Positions 35,411-47,208 are shown, counted from the first letter of the stretch. The stretch: DNA of 64,000 nucleotides from Coprinellus micaceus (GCA_951394405.1 OX596334.1:3658001-3722000); one strand, 5' to 3'. Notes: generated by a model from the letters alone, not told the origin. Translations and numbers: made by a program.

Positions 35411-36501
35411 ACGACTTCTTGGCCCAAATCCTCTCTTTGCGTTTCTCTCCTCTCCCATGCATTCTCTCTACTCGTCCGCTCCCACTCTTCACTTTCGGGG
35501 CCTTGGTTAATCTTTACCTGACTCTGGCTTGGCTCACCCGTGTTTTCTGCTCCTTCTTTTAGGATCGCGACCAACATTCTTTCGGCACTCGAAGGGTGTA
35601 TGTTCGGCATACGCCCTTCAAATCGGTTTTGCTTGTAGACCCCCACCGACTCGCTACAAAACCCAGGTCCACCCTGCTGTGCACATACGCTCCACACTCC
35701 GTGCTGACATTTTCTGCTTCATTCATCTCTGTGTACATCTACCCCCACTCGGCCGTAGTACTTCTCGTCGATTCCCCTCTGTGCTTTGGCTTGCTCTCAT
35801 GTTTCGTTCGCGCTCTCGTTCCCATGTACCCTCCCCAGCATTTTTTCTTGGGCATTACTTTGAAAGACCTGTACTAGTATACCTGTACCACGACACCTGA
35901 CTCTTCTCTTTTACTGACATACATCGCGTTGCCTAGAGCTCATTGCTTGTAGCATCCCAGACCGTGTACACTACGCGCAACTATGCCAATCAAACCACAT
36001 ACCCGCACCGATGTGACGGCTGGGCATCCTTAATGCGAGCTGCAGTGCTCCCAAATTGTACATGTAGAGCCGCTTCGGAAGAGGGTCTAGAGTTTGGGGT
36101 TCGTGGGTGCAGTGAATTATGGGCGCCTACTACATGCCATTTGGGCCTGGTCGGCAAATCCCGAATCCCAACCCAGCCCTCCTGATATGATCGAGACTCT
36201 CCACAGCGGCCACAGCACACAACCCTGACCGGGACCGCCAAAGGCGCTGCCTCACAGAAACTTTTGTCCTTTGACAATTATCTGGGCTGTGCACCCTGCA
36301 ACGCCCATGGGCTTCCGAAATTGCGATTTGGTGGCAAACCTTGCCGAATTCGACTCATCAAACATCGCCTCGTTTCGCACTCGTTTCCGCACATCATTCA
36401 GAATGTCTTCCAAATGGCAAGCGGGGACAGTGGGCGGCTATTCACTCCAATTCACACTTTAACGTCTACTTCCACCTCGACACGAGGGCCCTCAAGCGCT
36501 C
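35411..36501. other. intergenic between RBR copies 1 and 2
   Basis: About 1.1 kb. The first part is pyrimidine-rich and may be 3' UTR. A TGTACATGTA palindrome at 36057-36066 followed by GGGCGCCTA at 36121-36129 recurs in the same order upstream of RBR copy 3. No coding feature is supported. Confidence 0.4.
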
Positions 36502-39234
36502 ATGACCAGCACCGTCCAGCTCGATGAAGTCCCAGACGAGCGGAAGTCGAGCCGCGACATGACAAACGCAGAAATCCAGGCCGACCTGGACGGATTGGAT
36601 GTCGAGGACCTCACACAGCACTTGACTTCGGCCTCTCAGCAATCGCTGGCTTTCCTATACCATGGCTCCCCGTGTAACCACGTCCCAGAAGACTCGATTT
36701 CCCTTCGACCTGTCGTTCGCCCGTGCCTCGCCACATGCTTGAACGCGGCCCACGTCGCGTTCGAGATACAGAAGAAGGCCAGGGCTGCGGTGGAGGGGCT
36801 ACGGGATGGCGATGCCACCGCGTCGAGGGCGGCCAAGTTCATGCAGGAGCTGTTCGATCCTAGTTCCCTTCAGGTCCGTTCGTCCAGTCCTCGTGTACAT
36901 ACCGGTATCACCGTCTAATTGCTGCGACTACAATGTGCTCAGGAGTGCTTCAAGCCCGCAGTTCAATCTGAGACGAGTTCGACATCCAGCTCGCTGGAGA
37001 CCTTGATCGAGGAGAAGCCGTTCAAAGAAGCGTTCGACCGGGTGATCTTGTTCCACCTCCGACCAACTCATGAAGGATTCTTGCGATGCCTCCAGTCAGT
37101 ACCGTCGTCACGAATCTAAACAGTGATATAGATTCCCATACGCCTTGACAGACTTATGTGGGAGAACGCGCCCCACCTCCCCATAGTTGCGGGGATCCTG
37201 ACCTATACAGAAGAAGTCCTGCTGTGCTTGCGTGTCCAAGCTCCGCCGTCATCGTATATCTACGTCATCCTCGATTGCCACATCCGCCCAGGCTCCTGCC
37301 ACCGAGGGCCCACATTCTCGATCCACAAATCGAGAGAAAGCGCAGCCAACTACCTGCATGGCCGATGGGATGACCACGGTGATGCGGAAGACGAGGAGGA
37401 GGAATTCAGCGTTCACTTTGTCTTGCAGAATCAACATTCTCCTCCCCTAGAGTCAAAGGTTCAAGGTAGGTGGTATGACTTTCGGCCATATTCTCATTTC
37501 ATAACCCTCCCCTCACCAGGTGGTTTTGAAGACGAAACCAAGCCCCCTTCTCCACCCAAGCCCGAAGAGACAGCAAGTCAGAAACCGAAGCGGGCAGTAA
37601 TCAAAACCCGCCCGTCACATAATAGACTCGAAAGCGAGTTTGGTTGGCAAATGGGACTCCAAGATGCTCCTTTATCATCACCGCTACCCAGTCCGGCCAT
37701 TGCATCAAATTCCCCTCCAGCGCAAGGCTCGAAGGGCGCGAAGGCTGACGGCTCCGACGAACGTTCTCCATCTTCACTGCAACAGCCTCCCAAAGAGCGC
37801 AGCACTGAGCCCCTCTCGACCAGGCGCCGCCCCCGGGGCGATCTCTCAAAGAAAGATATTGGATGGCAGCTGGTCTTGCAGGAGCAAATTGGAGGCTTGA
37901 CACTTCCCATGAAATCTTCAGCGGACGCTACTTCAGAAACGAGAGGTCACAAATCGCAGAAGAGCCTCGCCCAAAACTCTTCTGCCACCTCTCTTAGTCT
38001 CAAGAGCGGAGGAAGTAGCCCAATGCAACCACGGACACCCCTCGCGTCATCGTCACAGGCGGACATCGAGAGACAGAAGCCAGTACGAGCAGATATTGGG
38101 TGGCAGCACAACCTTGAAGCCAAATCGATGACGTTCCCGATCCAAAACCTCAATACGACGGTGAATCGCAGCAACACAAGCATCCCACTGGCCAGCCCTG
38201 CACTCAATACGGTGGGCCTTGGGGCACCCAGCCCTTCGCACCTCCTCGCGGCTACGGAATTTGGAGAATTCCAGGGCTCGCACAAACCTGAAGTCATTCC
38301 CGTGGGTGCGACCGCGTCGGGAGAAAGTAGGAACGATGCCCGAGATACGATCACAGCAGAATGCGACTATTGCTTTGGACCTATAGTCCTGGATGAGTTG
38401 ATATCCGAGTTCGGGACGGTGCAGTGCGATCATAGGATTTGCCGGGATTGTCTGCGCAGGTATATTATTCAGGAATTGGGGTTTTGTCACTTTCCCATCC
38501 GTTGTCCAGCATGTATGTTGCGGAATAGGATTCACCCTACACGTACGTGGGTTCGGACTGCATCTACTCAGAGACGTTCCAACTTACCGTTCGTTTTCAC
38601 TAGACGTCAATATGGAGTTGCTGGATCAGCTCGAGTTCTCGGACGTTGAGAAAGACAAGTTCATACAGCTAGAGTTCCAGACATTGCCAGTGACGATCAG
38701 CTGTCCCAAGTACGTTCACAGCACCTTCGTTATTGTGGTGCTCCCTCACATCGCTTTTGTAGATGCGGCCACTTGTCCCAGTCGCCTCGAGAAGACATCC
38801 TGGAAAACAAGAGCATGTCGTGCACGGGTTGTCGGAATCGGTGGTGCCGCGACTGTCATCGCTCCTTCCCCAAGGACGCTACAGCAGGGAATATCACAGA
38901 ACATGTGTGCAAGAATCGCAAGCGGGATGCATTGCCCAGTAGGAAAGCTGGTAGGTTTTGTCCGGGGTGCCAAACTTTTACGACTCGGAAGTCTAGCTCG
39001 AACCACGCGGAATGCCCTTCGGGGAGATGTGGTCTGTGAGTATCAGCTTATCTTTCTTTGCGCGTAAAGCCGCCTAACATCCTTTCTGGCAGACATTTCT
39101 GCTTCAAATGCGGGGGGGTCATCGCTGAGACTGCCAAAGGGCAGAACCCAGAGAGGCTCGCCATCCTTCACTCCCAGACATGCCCCGGATATGGAAACGC
39201 GGACGAGGGTGGCAACAACTGCAAGATCCAATAA
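36502..39234 (+). CDS. RBR-type protein, copy 2, lacking the RING2 catalytic cysteine
   Basis: Starts at 36502 (MTSTVQLDEVPDERKSS) and ends at TAA 39232-39234, with several short introns. The central linker is low complexity and carries three copies of a Trp motif: EFGWQMGL (37636), DIGWQLVL (37855) and DIGWQHNL (38092). RING1 is complete (CDYCFGPIV, CDHRICRDC, IRCPAC). The IBR is recognisable (CGHLSQ after splicing, then CTGCRNRWCRDCHRSF). In RING2 the first pair CPGC is present, but the position that should read GCNHM reads SSNHA, so the cysteine that carries ubiquitin is replaced by serine; the later HFCFKCGG pair is kept. The copy may therefore be a pseudo-ligase, regulator or scaffold. 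Confidence 0.78.
37636..38118 (+). repeat. three Trp motifs in RBR copy 2
   Basis: The protein-level repeat [DE]-[FI]-G-W-Q-x-x-L occurs at 37636-37659, 37855-37878 and 38092-38115, spaced by about 70-80 residues within a disordered Ser/Pro-rich linker. Nucleotide identity between copies is low outside the motif, so conservation is at the protein level. Confidence 0.7.
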
Positions 39235-39894
39235 AGTGGGTCTACCGCCGCGCGGCAGGTCCGGAGAAACTAGTCTTCCTTCCTCACTCCTGGCTACGTA
39301 CTTACCTCGAATATGGACACTCCCTAGAACATGGACATCTCATGAACCTTACGTCACTTATGCATTCCCTCAATACCCCTGCTCTATCATATCGCTTCTG
39401 CGTAGCGCATGCTATATACCCGGCCCACTCGCATACCAGTAGCGCATCCTTCCCTACGAACCGGTTCGAACCGACCACATCCCCCCTGGATGACTCTCCC
39501 CAATACACCTCTGGTCGTGCGGATGAGTAGTACGTACTACATGGCCAGTTTCAGCTACACATTTGAGTCTCGCGTCAGCATGTATCCCTGAAACGTTCCG
39601 GCTTGTCCGCTCCTACTACTCAGTGGGGGATGTGAAGGATTTTACTGCAGATAGCTGAGGGGTATGTGAACAAACCCGTGAGCCTTTCCGTTGCTGTACA
39701 TGTACAGAAGTCCGCAGATGACCAGTTACGGGCGCCTAACCGTCGGTTACCAAATCGGGTTGTGGGCGGCCAACAGCACTCTCTCTCGGTCACGCGGCGG
39801 TCACAGCGTGTCATTAGACGCCCACTGCCACTCTAGCACCTAATTTTCATCCTTTACTCCCTACTCTACCCTCTACCCACCCTTGAAAGTTGGA
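39235..39894. other. intergenic between RBR copies 2 and 3
   Basis: About 0.66 kb. It contains TGTACATGTA at 39695-39704 and GGGCGCCTA at 39730-39738, blocks that also occur in the same order before copy 2. Otherwise nothing is seen. Confidence 0.4.
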
Positions 39895-42800
39895 ATGCTC
39901 GACAATTCTCATAACCCATGGCTGGATATGGACGAGATGCTCGACGAGCAACCGCAAGAGACCGACTACGACGCGCCTATAGGACACACAGCCATTCAGA
40001 CCAGCGCAAATGGGGCCTCTCCTACACACCTTCAGAGGGTTCTGAACACTGGGTTCGCCTGTAGTTCCTGCGCCAGCGGCCCTCACAAAGAGTCGGGTAG
40101 TAACGATGGAGCGGGACCAGCCATGTGTAACCTTATTGCGCTTGCCTGTATCCTGGCATTATTCACGTTCGACAAGGACGAGACTGCGAAGGATGAAGCG
40201 GTACCGCCCGATCGGTATCTAGCAGGGAGGGGGCTCAACCAGGTTCGCCCGACAGCTTATTCCTATGTGGTGTACTGATAGTCGATCTGTTCAGGCGCTG
40301 AGCACAGTGACAGAGGCAATGAAGGCTCAATGTCGACAACCGATCGTTGATCTCCTCAATACGCCTCTCTTTAATGACTCGTTGGAATTGTCGAGCAAGT
40401 CCTCTTTGACGGCAGAATTATCTCTGGAGGAAGCGGTGTCATCCGCTTTTCGGTACGTAGTATCGATTACTCTCCTTCTGCTGAGTGTGTAATAATATCG
40501 CCGCATGTTTGACAGACCAACGAGTGAATGTGGGGAGACGTGTTCGACCCAAGCGTCCTCCGTCGCCGTCCTGATCGCCAAATCTGACGTCCATACTCCA
40601 AATCTTCTTGGCAACACTGCGGCGACAATAGTCATTCAGCTGCGCGGCCTCCATCTTGGTCATTTTGCCCTAGTTCGATGTGAGGCAAGCGAAGGCTCGC
40701 CTGACGGGCACCTTTGCATCTATTTCCTCAACTCGCTCATCGACTTGGGCGCAAAGATGGCTAGCGGAGCTAGGGATGCAAACACAATGTACGTTCTGGC
40801 TCCTCGTGGCTCGGACGGGCCCGCTCCGATCAGAGCAATAGAGGAGGGCCCAGTCCAGTTCTTGCCTTACGGGGAGGACACCCCGGAAACGCACGGCAAT
40901 ACCATCGAGCAAGAGCGCAGTGGCCTCGAAAGTCAATCGGATCTGACGCGCCCTTCCCAGACCCAAGAGGTTGCCTCGCCTGAGGACGCCCAGGACGCCC
41001 TTGCCGAACAGTCTCTGGGTGAAGACTCGAAGACAGGCTTGCAGACACACCCCGATGGCCAGCTTGGTCTGGCTGAATCGCCGCCCCCTCCATACGATCT
41101 CGAAGACTCCACGACAAGTGACGGTCCATCTACCCATATAGTCCCTAACCCTCCAGCTCCAAGCGCAAACACTCCCCACGGTGAAACACCAAAATCCCGG
41201 GCTACCCGGGAGGCGAGTTCCCAGGAGACGAGTTCTTACCGCAAATCAACGAACAACGACTTCGAATGGATGCAAGCTTTGCAAAGTGTTGGCTCCATCG
41301 TGCTCCCCCACCCTCGGGCTTCGCGCGAGATAGATATCACCCAGACTAAGACTAAGACCCCGAAGCCAGTCACTAAGGAAGTCGAAGTCCCATCTCCCTT
41401 CCCTGCGCCAGAGTCCAATTTGCCGCCACCACTGGCAGCCCATTCGCGTGCATCAAACCCCCCCAACCCTTCAAGGCCCACTGCGTCCTCGTCGAAAGCA
41501 CCCAGGCGTAAGCCCGCTAAGCCCAGGTCATCCACCAAGTCCGGTCCACAGTTCTTCGATACAAATCAACTTGACCTCCTTTTTTCCGCTTCCAGGAGGG
41601 AGTCTCGCGGCAATCTCAGGGCACCCAAGGTGTATAGCCCTCACATTTCCAAGCCCGAGGCGACCAAACGCAACTCGACAACAGCCTTGCACGAAGCTCT
41701 CGCGAGAGACGGGTCGAACCTCCCATTGGATGAATTGGATGCGGGTACGGGTGACCAGCCAATGAAACCAGCCCTCTCTCCCAAGGCAGCTATGAAACAG
41801 AAGGATCCAGGTGAAGGAACTGAAAAGCGCCGCGACTTCGAGTGGCAGATGGCCCTTATGGGGACGTCCAGGTCTTCTGCTTCTCCTCCAAATTTGGGAT
41901 TCAAATCGCCAGTTGTCAGCGGGAAAGCTGGGGAGTCGTCCCAGAGCAGCCAGCCAGATGGTCCATGGTCGCCCTTGATGCTCCGTCCTGAATTGTTCGA
42001 GCCCGACTTCGACGCGTCCGACGTTGGTGGTAGTTCCTCTACTTACCGTCACATGAGGGACCAAGGCCACAAGTCTTTCAAAACCAGCCGAAATGACATC
42101 GCTTGGCAGCTAGCTCTCGTGTCGACTGTCCTCAAGCCCTCGGATGGCTACATGAAGGAGCAAGAGAAGCGGTTCATCGAGCTGAATCCACGCTACAAGC
42201 CTGAGCAGTTTGATTGTCTGATCTGCTTTGAGACTATAGCTGGAACCGATGGTTCACGGATGATGAATTGCGAGCATTCATTTTGCAGGGATTGCATGAC
42301 GGGACACGTCCGTTCGCAGCTTGAGGAGAACTTGTATCCCATCATCTGTCCCGTCTGCTTCCCAGACCCAGAGCGCACCGCCCGTGGATGTATGTGGTCC
42401 GGTTTTCATTCACCAGACCCAGGCACTGACAATCTCATTGCTCAAGTTGTTGACGATTTTGTTGTGGAAGAACTCGATCTCACCCAGAAAGAAATTGATA
42501 AGTTCCAGGACCTTCAGCTTGCTACAGTCATCGTCAAGATCGACTGTCCAGGGTACAACTCTTTTCATTTTAAGTAGTTTATTCGTTCCTAACGCATCAT
42601 CAGATGCAAGCAAGTGCTGGTAGTTGCCCGGGAGGACTACCTCAATGAGCCTTTTCTCGCATGCAACCTTCCCGGCTGTAGCAGCAGGTTCTGCCGTGCA
42701 TGCCTGATGGTAATGGAAGGTCAAAGCGACGAGCACACGTGCAAGGTGGATGAAGAATTAGACGCCTTGATGAAAGCGAATGGCTGGAGATATTGCCCTG

Positions 42801-43205
42801 GCACGTTGCCTTTTCTTCCCTGTCGCCCCCCTTTCCTGACGAGAACATCACCGCAGGCTGTCGAACCCCAATTCTGAAGGAATCTGGGTGCAACCATATG
42901 ACCGTAAGCCTGTGCCACCTCAGTACATTCCTATCCTCACCATCCATCTCTTAGTGTAAGACCCCAGGGTGCTCGACGTAAGTCGCTTGAAACATTTTAG
43001 ACCATCTTGAGCTGACTTCGATAATCTCAATAGCCACTTTTGCTATGTCTGTGGCGACTCCATCTGGGATGCGACATCACTCGAGTCCTTGCACACGCTA
43101 CTCCCTGCCCACTATCGCAACTGTAATCAGTTTGATCCTGACCGTCCTGTAGCTCCACGCGGGGCTCGAAGGAGGAGGGCCCGGGGAGAGTGCATTATTC
43201 AATGA
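39895..43205 (+). CDS. RBR-type E3 ubiquitin ligase, copy 3
   Basis: Starts at 39895 (MLDNSHNPWLDMDEML) and ends at TGA 43203-43205. The long central exon encodes a Ser/Pro-rich disordered linker with three Trp motifs: DFEWMQAL (41258), DFEWQMAL (41834) and DIAWQLAL (42095), the last one close to RING1. RING1 is DCLICFETIAG, CEHSFCRDC, IICPVC. The IBR includes CKQVL and CSSRFCRACLMV. RING2 is assembled over several introns: WRYCPGC, RTPILKESGCNHMT, CKTPGCSTHFCYVCGD. To keep the CPGC pair, the intron in RING2 (about 42801-42856) must use a GC donor (CCTG/GCACGT). The catalytic Cys in SGCNHM is present, so the copy looks competent. Many fungal RBR proteins have unknown targets; no accessory substrate domain is recognised here. 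Confidence 0.8.
41258..42118 (+). repeat. three Trp motifs in RBR copy 3
   Basis: Motifs at 41258-41281, 41834-41857 and 42095-42118 follow the same pattern as in copy 2: acidic residue, Phe or Ile, any residue, Trp, usually Gln, and Leu four residues after Trp. They lie in the disordered linker before RING1. Confidence 0.7.
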
Positions 43206-44331
43206 GCAGTGCTTCAGCAGAAGCGCTCAACGCACGGGACCATGATCTCGGTTGTCTTGGACGTTATAAGTAGAAGAACCATACCTGAGTATATATCCCT
43301 TTTCAATCGTTTGCATATCGTTGGAGCTCTTCTGTAAATTATTCCCAACAGCTATGTATTGCCCCACCACATGGGTTCCGCTGCGGAAACAGCCTCAGCA
43401 TAACCCCTCCGCTGCATGCATCCAGTGCGTCGGTGCAGCTCAACCTCCCAGGCAGGTCAGTTTAGGCGCGGTCAAACTAAATAATAGGCCAAGGGAGAGA
43501 GCGGTAAGGAGGGAAAACGTACGTTCGAGAAGAGTTCTCGTTTGCGACTCCTTCGAAACCGAGGGGACTCGAGAGGCTGGGTTAGCACCCTAGTATGCCC
43601 GGTAGAGCGAGTCGCTGGCACCGCGACCAGAGACATACGATACACCTCCTCGAGCAAGTTCCTTGGCTTCTGTATAACTGTTTTCCATAAATTGTTAAGT
43701 ATCGTCAGAAACACACCTCTTCTATGTATGAAAGAAACAGAAACGAACCTAGCGTCGATGAACGATTTCCTCGACGTGTTCGTACAGATGTTGCACACCC
43801 TCTTCTCCAAAGACTCGCGCTTTGCCACATCGCTTGTGACCTCGACAGTGAGGGTGCCGGATACTACGCCTTCTGCGACCTTGTGAATCCTTGGCCGCCT
43901 TCGACCGCTTTGGCAGAAGCATCGGTTGGCGCAGTGACGACCAAGAAATCGGTGAGGGGCTCGAAGATGAAGGAGCCTGCCCCGACAGAGGCGAAGTTAT
44001 AGAGAGCAGCGACTACGAGAACCGAGGAGGTGAGGTTGTGCCACAATCGAAGGACGGTGGGACAATCGCCTCTGGTCACGCACGGTTCTAAGTACGCGGG
44101 AGTTTCGATGGGGCTACTCCATCCCAAACGCTACTTGGGGGTTGGTGGCTGGTTGTGGCCTTGTACCAACATTAGAAGAATACACACACACGACTTGAAG
44201 TTAAGTACTGAGTCGCAGTGGTGGCTCGTGTGGCGACCAAGGAACGTGGCCCGTGCGACCGAGTTTTAAACTCCGCTGTGGCGGACATGCTCGATGTTGT
44301 CCTCCTTCCTCCTTGTCACCTAACCTCCATT
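43206..44331. other. intergenic, possible small minus-strand gene
   Basis: About 1.1 kb between RBR copy 3 and the Crinkler-like gene. Minus-strand open frames at 44127-43864 and 43900-43480 have coding-like composition (LTDFLVVTAPTDASAKAV; TLTVEVTSDVAKRESLEKRV) but lie in different frames and I found no convincing splice between them. A small or decayed gene is possible. Confidence 0.25.
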
Positions 44332-46856
44332 ATGGCGACTGTTGCTATCTACTGCGTTGTTTCTGGTGACGGCCCTGATAAAGTATTCAACGTCAAGATT
44401 TCTCAGCACGATACTGTCGCCTCCCTCAGGGACATGGTCAGAGAGAAGAACCCTGCTCGTTTTAAGGACATCGATGTCGCCGCCATACAACTCTTCAAGG
44501 TTTCCCTTTCCATGGCCGACCTGGAGCAAGCACAAGATCCGAGGAAGGTCAATGGCGTGCAGGAGCTCTCCCCACCGATTGCGAAGATCTCAGTCATCTT
44601 CGAGGATCTGCCAGAAGATAAAGTCCATGTTATCGTACTCGGGCCCACTGGTGAGCGTCGCGTATTAGGCCGATCATCCCCAGTGTCGTTAACCTTCCCG
44701 AGCTCCAGCGCAGTTAAAGCGTCCGCGTCCTCCTTCTTTATCACAACTGGACATGGAGTGGCGTCACAAACGGCAGCATGTTGAAATTCCCGCCCTTGAT
44801 CATCTCGCGTCGTACCTCCAAACTCCCCTTCCTGACGCGGAGAAAATTCCGATCAGCGAGATAGACGCTAGTAGACTGGTCAGGAGCGTACCCGATGACG
44901 ACCTCTGCACACAGGACGACGTCTTCTCAGTCTTTCGGCTTGTTGACGCTCATGATTCTTCCTTCGCATCGGATTCACGGCCATTGCCCCTTATGGGCGC
45001 TATCGTTAGCCCGCCACCTACTTCAGGAACAAAAGACAGCTTCCACAGCGCTTGGGATTTAAACATCCGCTTGATCCTTGAACGGTGTGTCCTAGTGTTG
45101 CCGTCGAATTGAACTAGAACCGAATTTCAGTTCAATTCACTTCGGGATCACACAATTCGACGAAATTCGGGGGCGCCGAATTATCACGAATTGATGGTGT
45201 CAGCTTACCCACAGCGCCTAGTAGCCCGCCTGTAGGCCCCCTGCTGTATGCTTGTCCCTCCTCCCCCTCCAAGATAGGTTCAAACTACCTCAGTAAAAGG
45301 CTAAGGACTACAGAGCTGGAGGTATTCCTCTTTTCCTGGTGTCGCTGGTATGAGAAATGGTGGGTACCTGTTCCCTCAGCTCATTTCGGAGAGGTTGCTG
45401 GATCTGCCAGGAAATTCCGAGGTCATCCGAGGTCATCCTGAGGCTCTGGCCTTACTTTTAGTATGCAATATACCATTTCATACCATCCTGGTTGTAAATT
45501 TCGCTCTGTCTGCGTCCCGACCTTCGAAAAGGTCAGAGACAGGCGGAGAATGCTCCTCGGGCCAAGCACCAAATGCGGTCGTGATATGATGAGTGCCGTT
45601 GTGCCGACAGAATTCGGGGGAGTTCAGTTCAACGAATTGGCTGACACATCCAGTTCAATGAATTGAACTTCAATTCGACGGCAACACTAGTGTGTCCCTT
45701 TGGGTACCAGCATTCGAAACAGCAACCGGCATACTGCCACCCGGAATCTAAGGCCTGACTATGGATTTCTTATTCGGAAAACATGCCCATTTCGCGGAGA
45801 AGAGAAGTCACCCGACAACGCCGAGGATCCGCGAGAGGAACTGGCAGCCAAGCTTATGTGGTTGTTCCATTCTACTCCTTACCTACTCGGTGCGTCAACC
45901 AGCCTTTGCTCGACGCTTGTTCATCGACAGGCACCAATTCCAGGCTACTATGCCACCGGGCCTTGTGTCACGCTTGTTGCATTAGCCCCCCCTCCCGACG
46001 GCGACAGCCATGTTGTCATTCATGACCTTGTGGGAGTGGACCTGACATGGCGGAGAGAACGGATACGGAATTACTTGCACCTCATGAACCTCTCCACCTT
46101 GCTCGAACCACTGTCTCAACTCATAGAACGTAGTGGAGCCGAGTTTTCCCAGCTGGAAAGGTAAGGCCAATCAATATAACCAAAGCAACATTACTAAACA
46201 AAATTTTCGCCTAGGAGGACCTGCAAAATTGAATTGACATCGTTCGTTGTCATAAAGACCTATTACAACCCAGCCAAAGTTGAACATCTTCGCCGTGTCT
46301 ACGAACTATTAAAGTTGAATTCCGTCCCCAATACCGACTACATTTCATTCGCCAGTGGAGATGTTGTTCACCTCAAACCTCGTGGAATTGCGACTCAGCC
46401 GAAGAACAGTCAAGAAGTGTATGAATGCCTTCGATGCATTCTGGAGGCCTTGGTTGTATGTTCATTCTAACAGCATCACAGTTTGACTGAGCCTCACTCT
46501 TCACTTAGGTAGCGCACCGTATTCCATTGTACCACCGCGACATCAGGCCTGAAAACATAATCAGGCGAATTGAGGACCCGTCGCAGTGGTTCCTCATTGA
46601 CTGGGAAGACGCATCTGGGCGGGACACTGTGGCCCAGCCGGACTTTGCAAAGGAGACCCACTGTCCGGATATATTTCACGATGGACATGGGGCGGAAGTG
46701 GACATTTGGGGTGTTGGATTTTTGATTAAGATGTATCCGTCCTTGCCCGTGTCGCTCGAGATGAGTGATTTCGGGGAACTGCTTCGTGGAAATCCAAAAG
46801 CCTCGACTGCCACAGAGGCCCTTGACCAACTTAATCACATTTACAGTACCTCCTAA
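44332..46856 (+). pseudogene. Crinkler-type N-terminus fused to a protein-kinase-like domain, interrupted by a hAT MITE
   Basis: Exon 1 (44332-44650) encodes a ubiquitin-like Crinkler N-terminal domain (MATVAIYCVVSGDGPDKVF, later FKVSLSMADLEQA). An intron from 44651 to 44708 leads into the second part. Coding continues to 45092, where a 597-bp MITE (45093-45689) is inserted and brings an immediate stop. Beyond it the frame resumes through RPDYGFLIRKTCPFRGEEKS, two further introns (near 46162 and 46458), and a kinase-like C-terminal lobe with the catalytic loop HRDIRPENI and LIDWEDA in place of DFG, ending at TAA 46854-46856. With the element and one copy of its 8-bp duplication set aside, the frame is continuous, so the gene was whole until the insertion. 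Crinkler-kinase fusions occur in many basidiomycetes and may act in conflict or signalling. Splicing out of the element is conceivable but no in-phase pair with a good donor is seen. Confidence 0.78.
45085..45697 (+). mobile_element. hAT-type MITE, copy 1, with target duplications
   Basis: The element occupies 45093-45689 (597 bp). Its ends are perfect inverted repeats of 21 bp starting TAGTGTTGCCG, and inside them lie several AATTGAA/TTCAATT subterminal repeats. It is flanked by GTGTGTCC at 45085-45092 and again at 45690-45697, an 8-bp target duplication. Short size, no transposase, the TAGTG-type end and the 8-bp duplication together identify a non-autonomous hAT element. It interrupts the Crinkler/kinase gene. 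Confidence 0.92.
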
Positions 46857-47208
46857 TAGATAATCCCAAGCACGCTTTGGACTGCTTTATGCTTAGCTTC
46901 ATAACGACCTTTCCTGCTCCTTCATCTCTCTGTCTACGGTTGGCCAGATGTTCAGGTTCGATTTCAGGTGAAAGATCCCGCGCGCAGCCACGATCAGCCG
47001 TTGCGAAGTCGATTCCCGCTCCCCCATGAGCGCCTATATGCCAGGCGAAAACGAGCATTCCATTAGGCTCCCCGCTCGGTGAGGGACAAACTTCGAGTAG
47101 GGGTGGTATATATGCATTAGGTATAACTTATTTATGTTGCTTTTAAAGGTTAAAAGAGGGGGAAACAATCTGGAACGAGAATAAATGGTAACTGCCCCCG
47201 GACTCTCT
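46857..47208. other. intergenic between the Crinkler/kinase gene and MITE copy 2
   Basis: About 0.35 kb of AT-richer sequence downstream of the kinase stop codon. No coding feature is seen. Confidence 0.4.

Noticed and set aside
36521..36842. Minus-strand frames inside the RBR copy 2 gene
   Set aside because: Shadow frames of an exon with a clear plus-strand protein.
45350..45666. Frames of 79 and 67 residues inside the MITE, repeated in copy 2
   Set aside because: They exist twice only because the element is duplicated; no start context, homology or domain supports coding, and a 597-bp hAT MITE is non-autonomous.
45085..45690. MITE acting as a spliced intron in the Crinkler/kinase gene
   Set aside because: The right end offers a TAG acceptor, but the good GT donors at the left border give the wrong phase and the only in-phase donor (GTCCTA) is poor; kept as a check for RNA-seq, not as an annotation.
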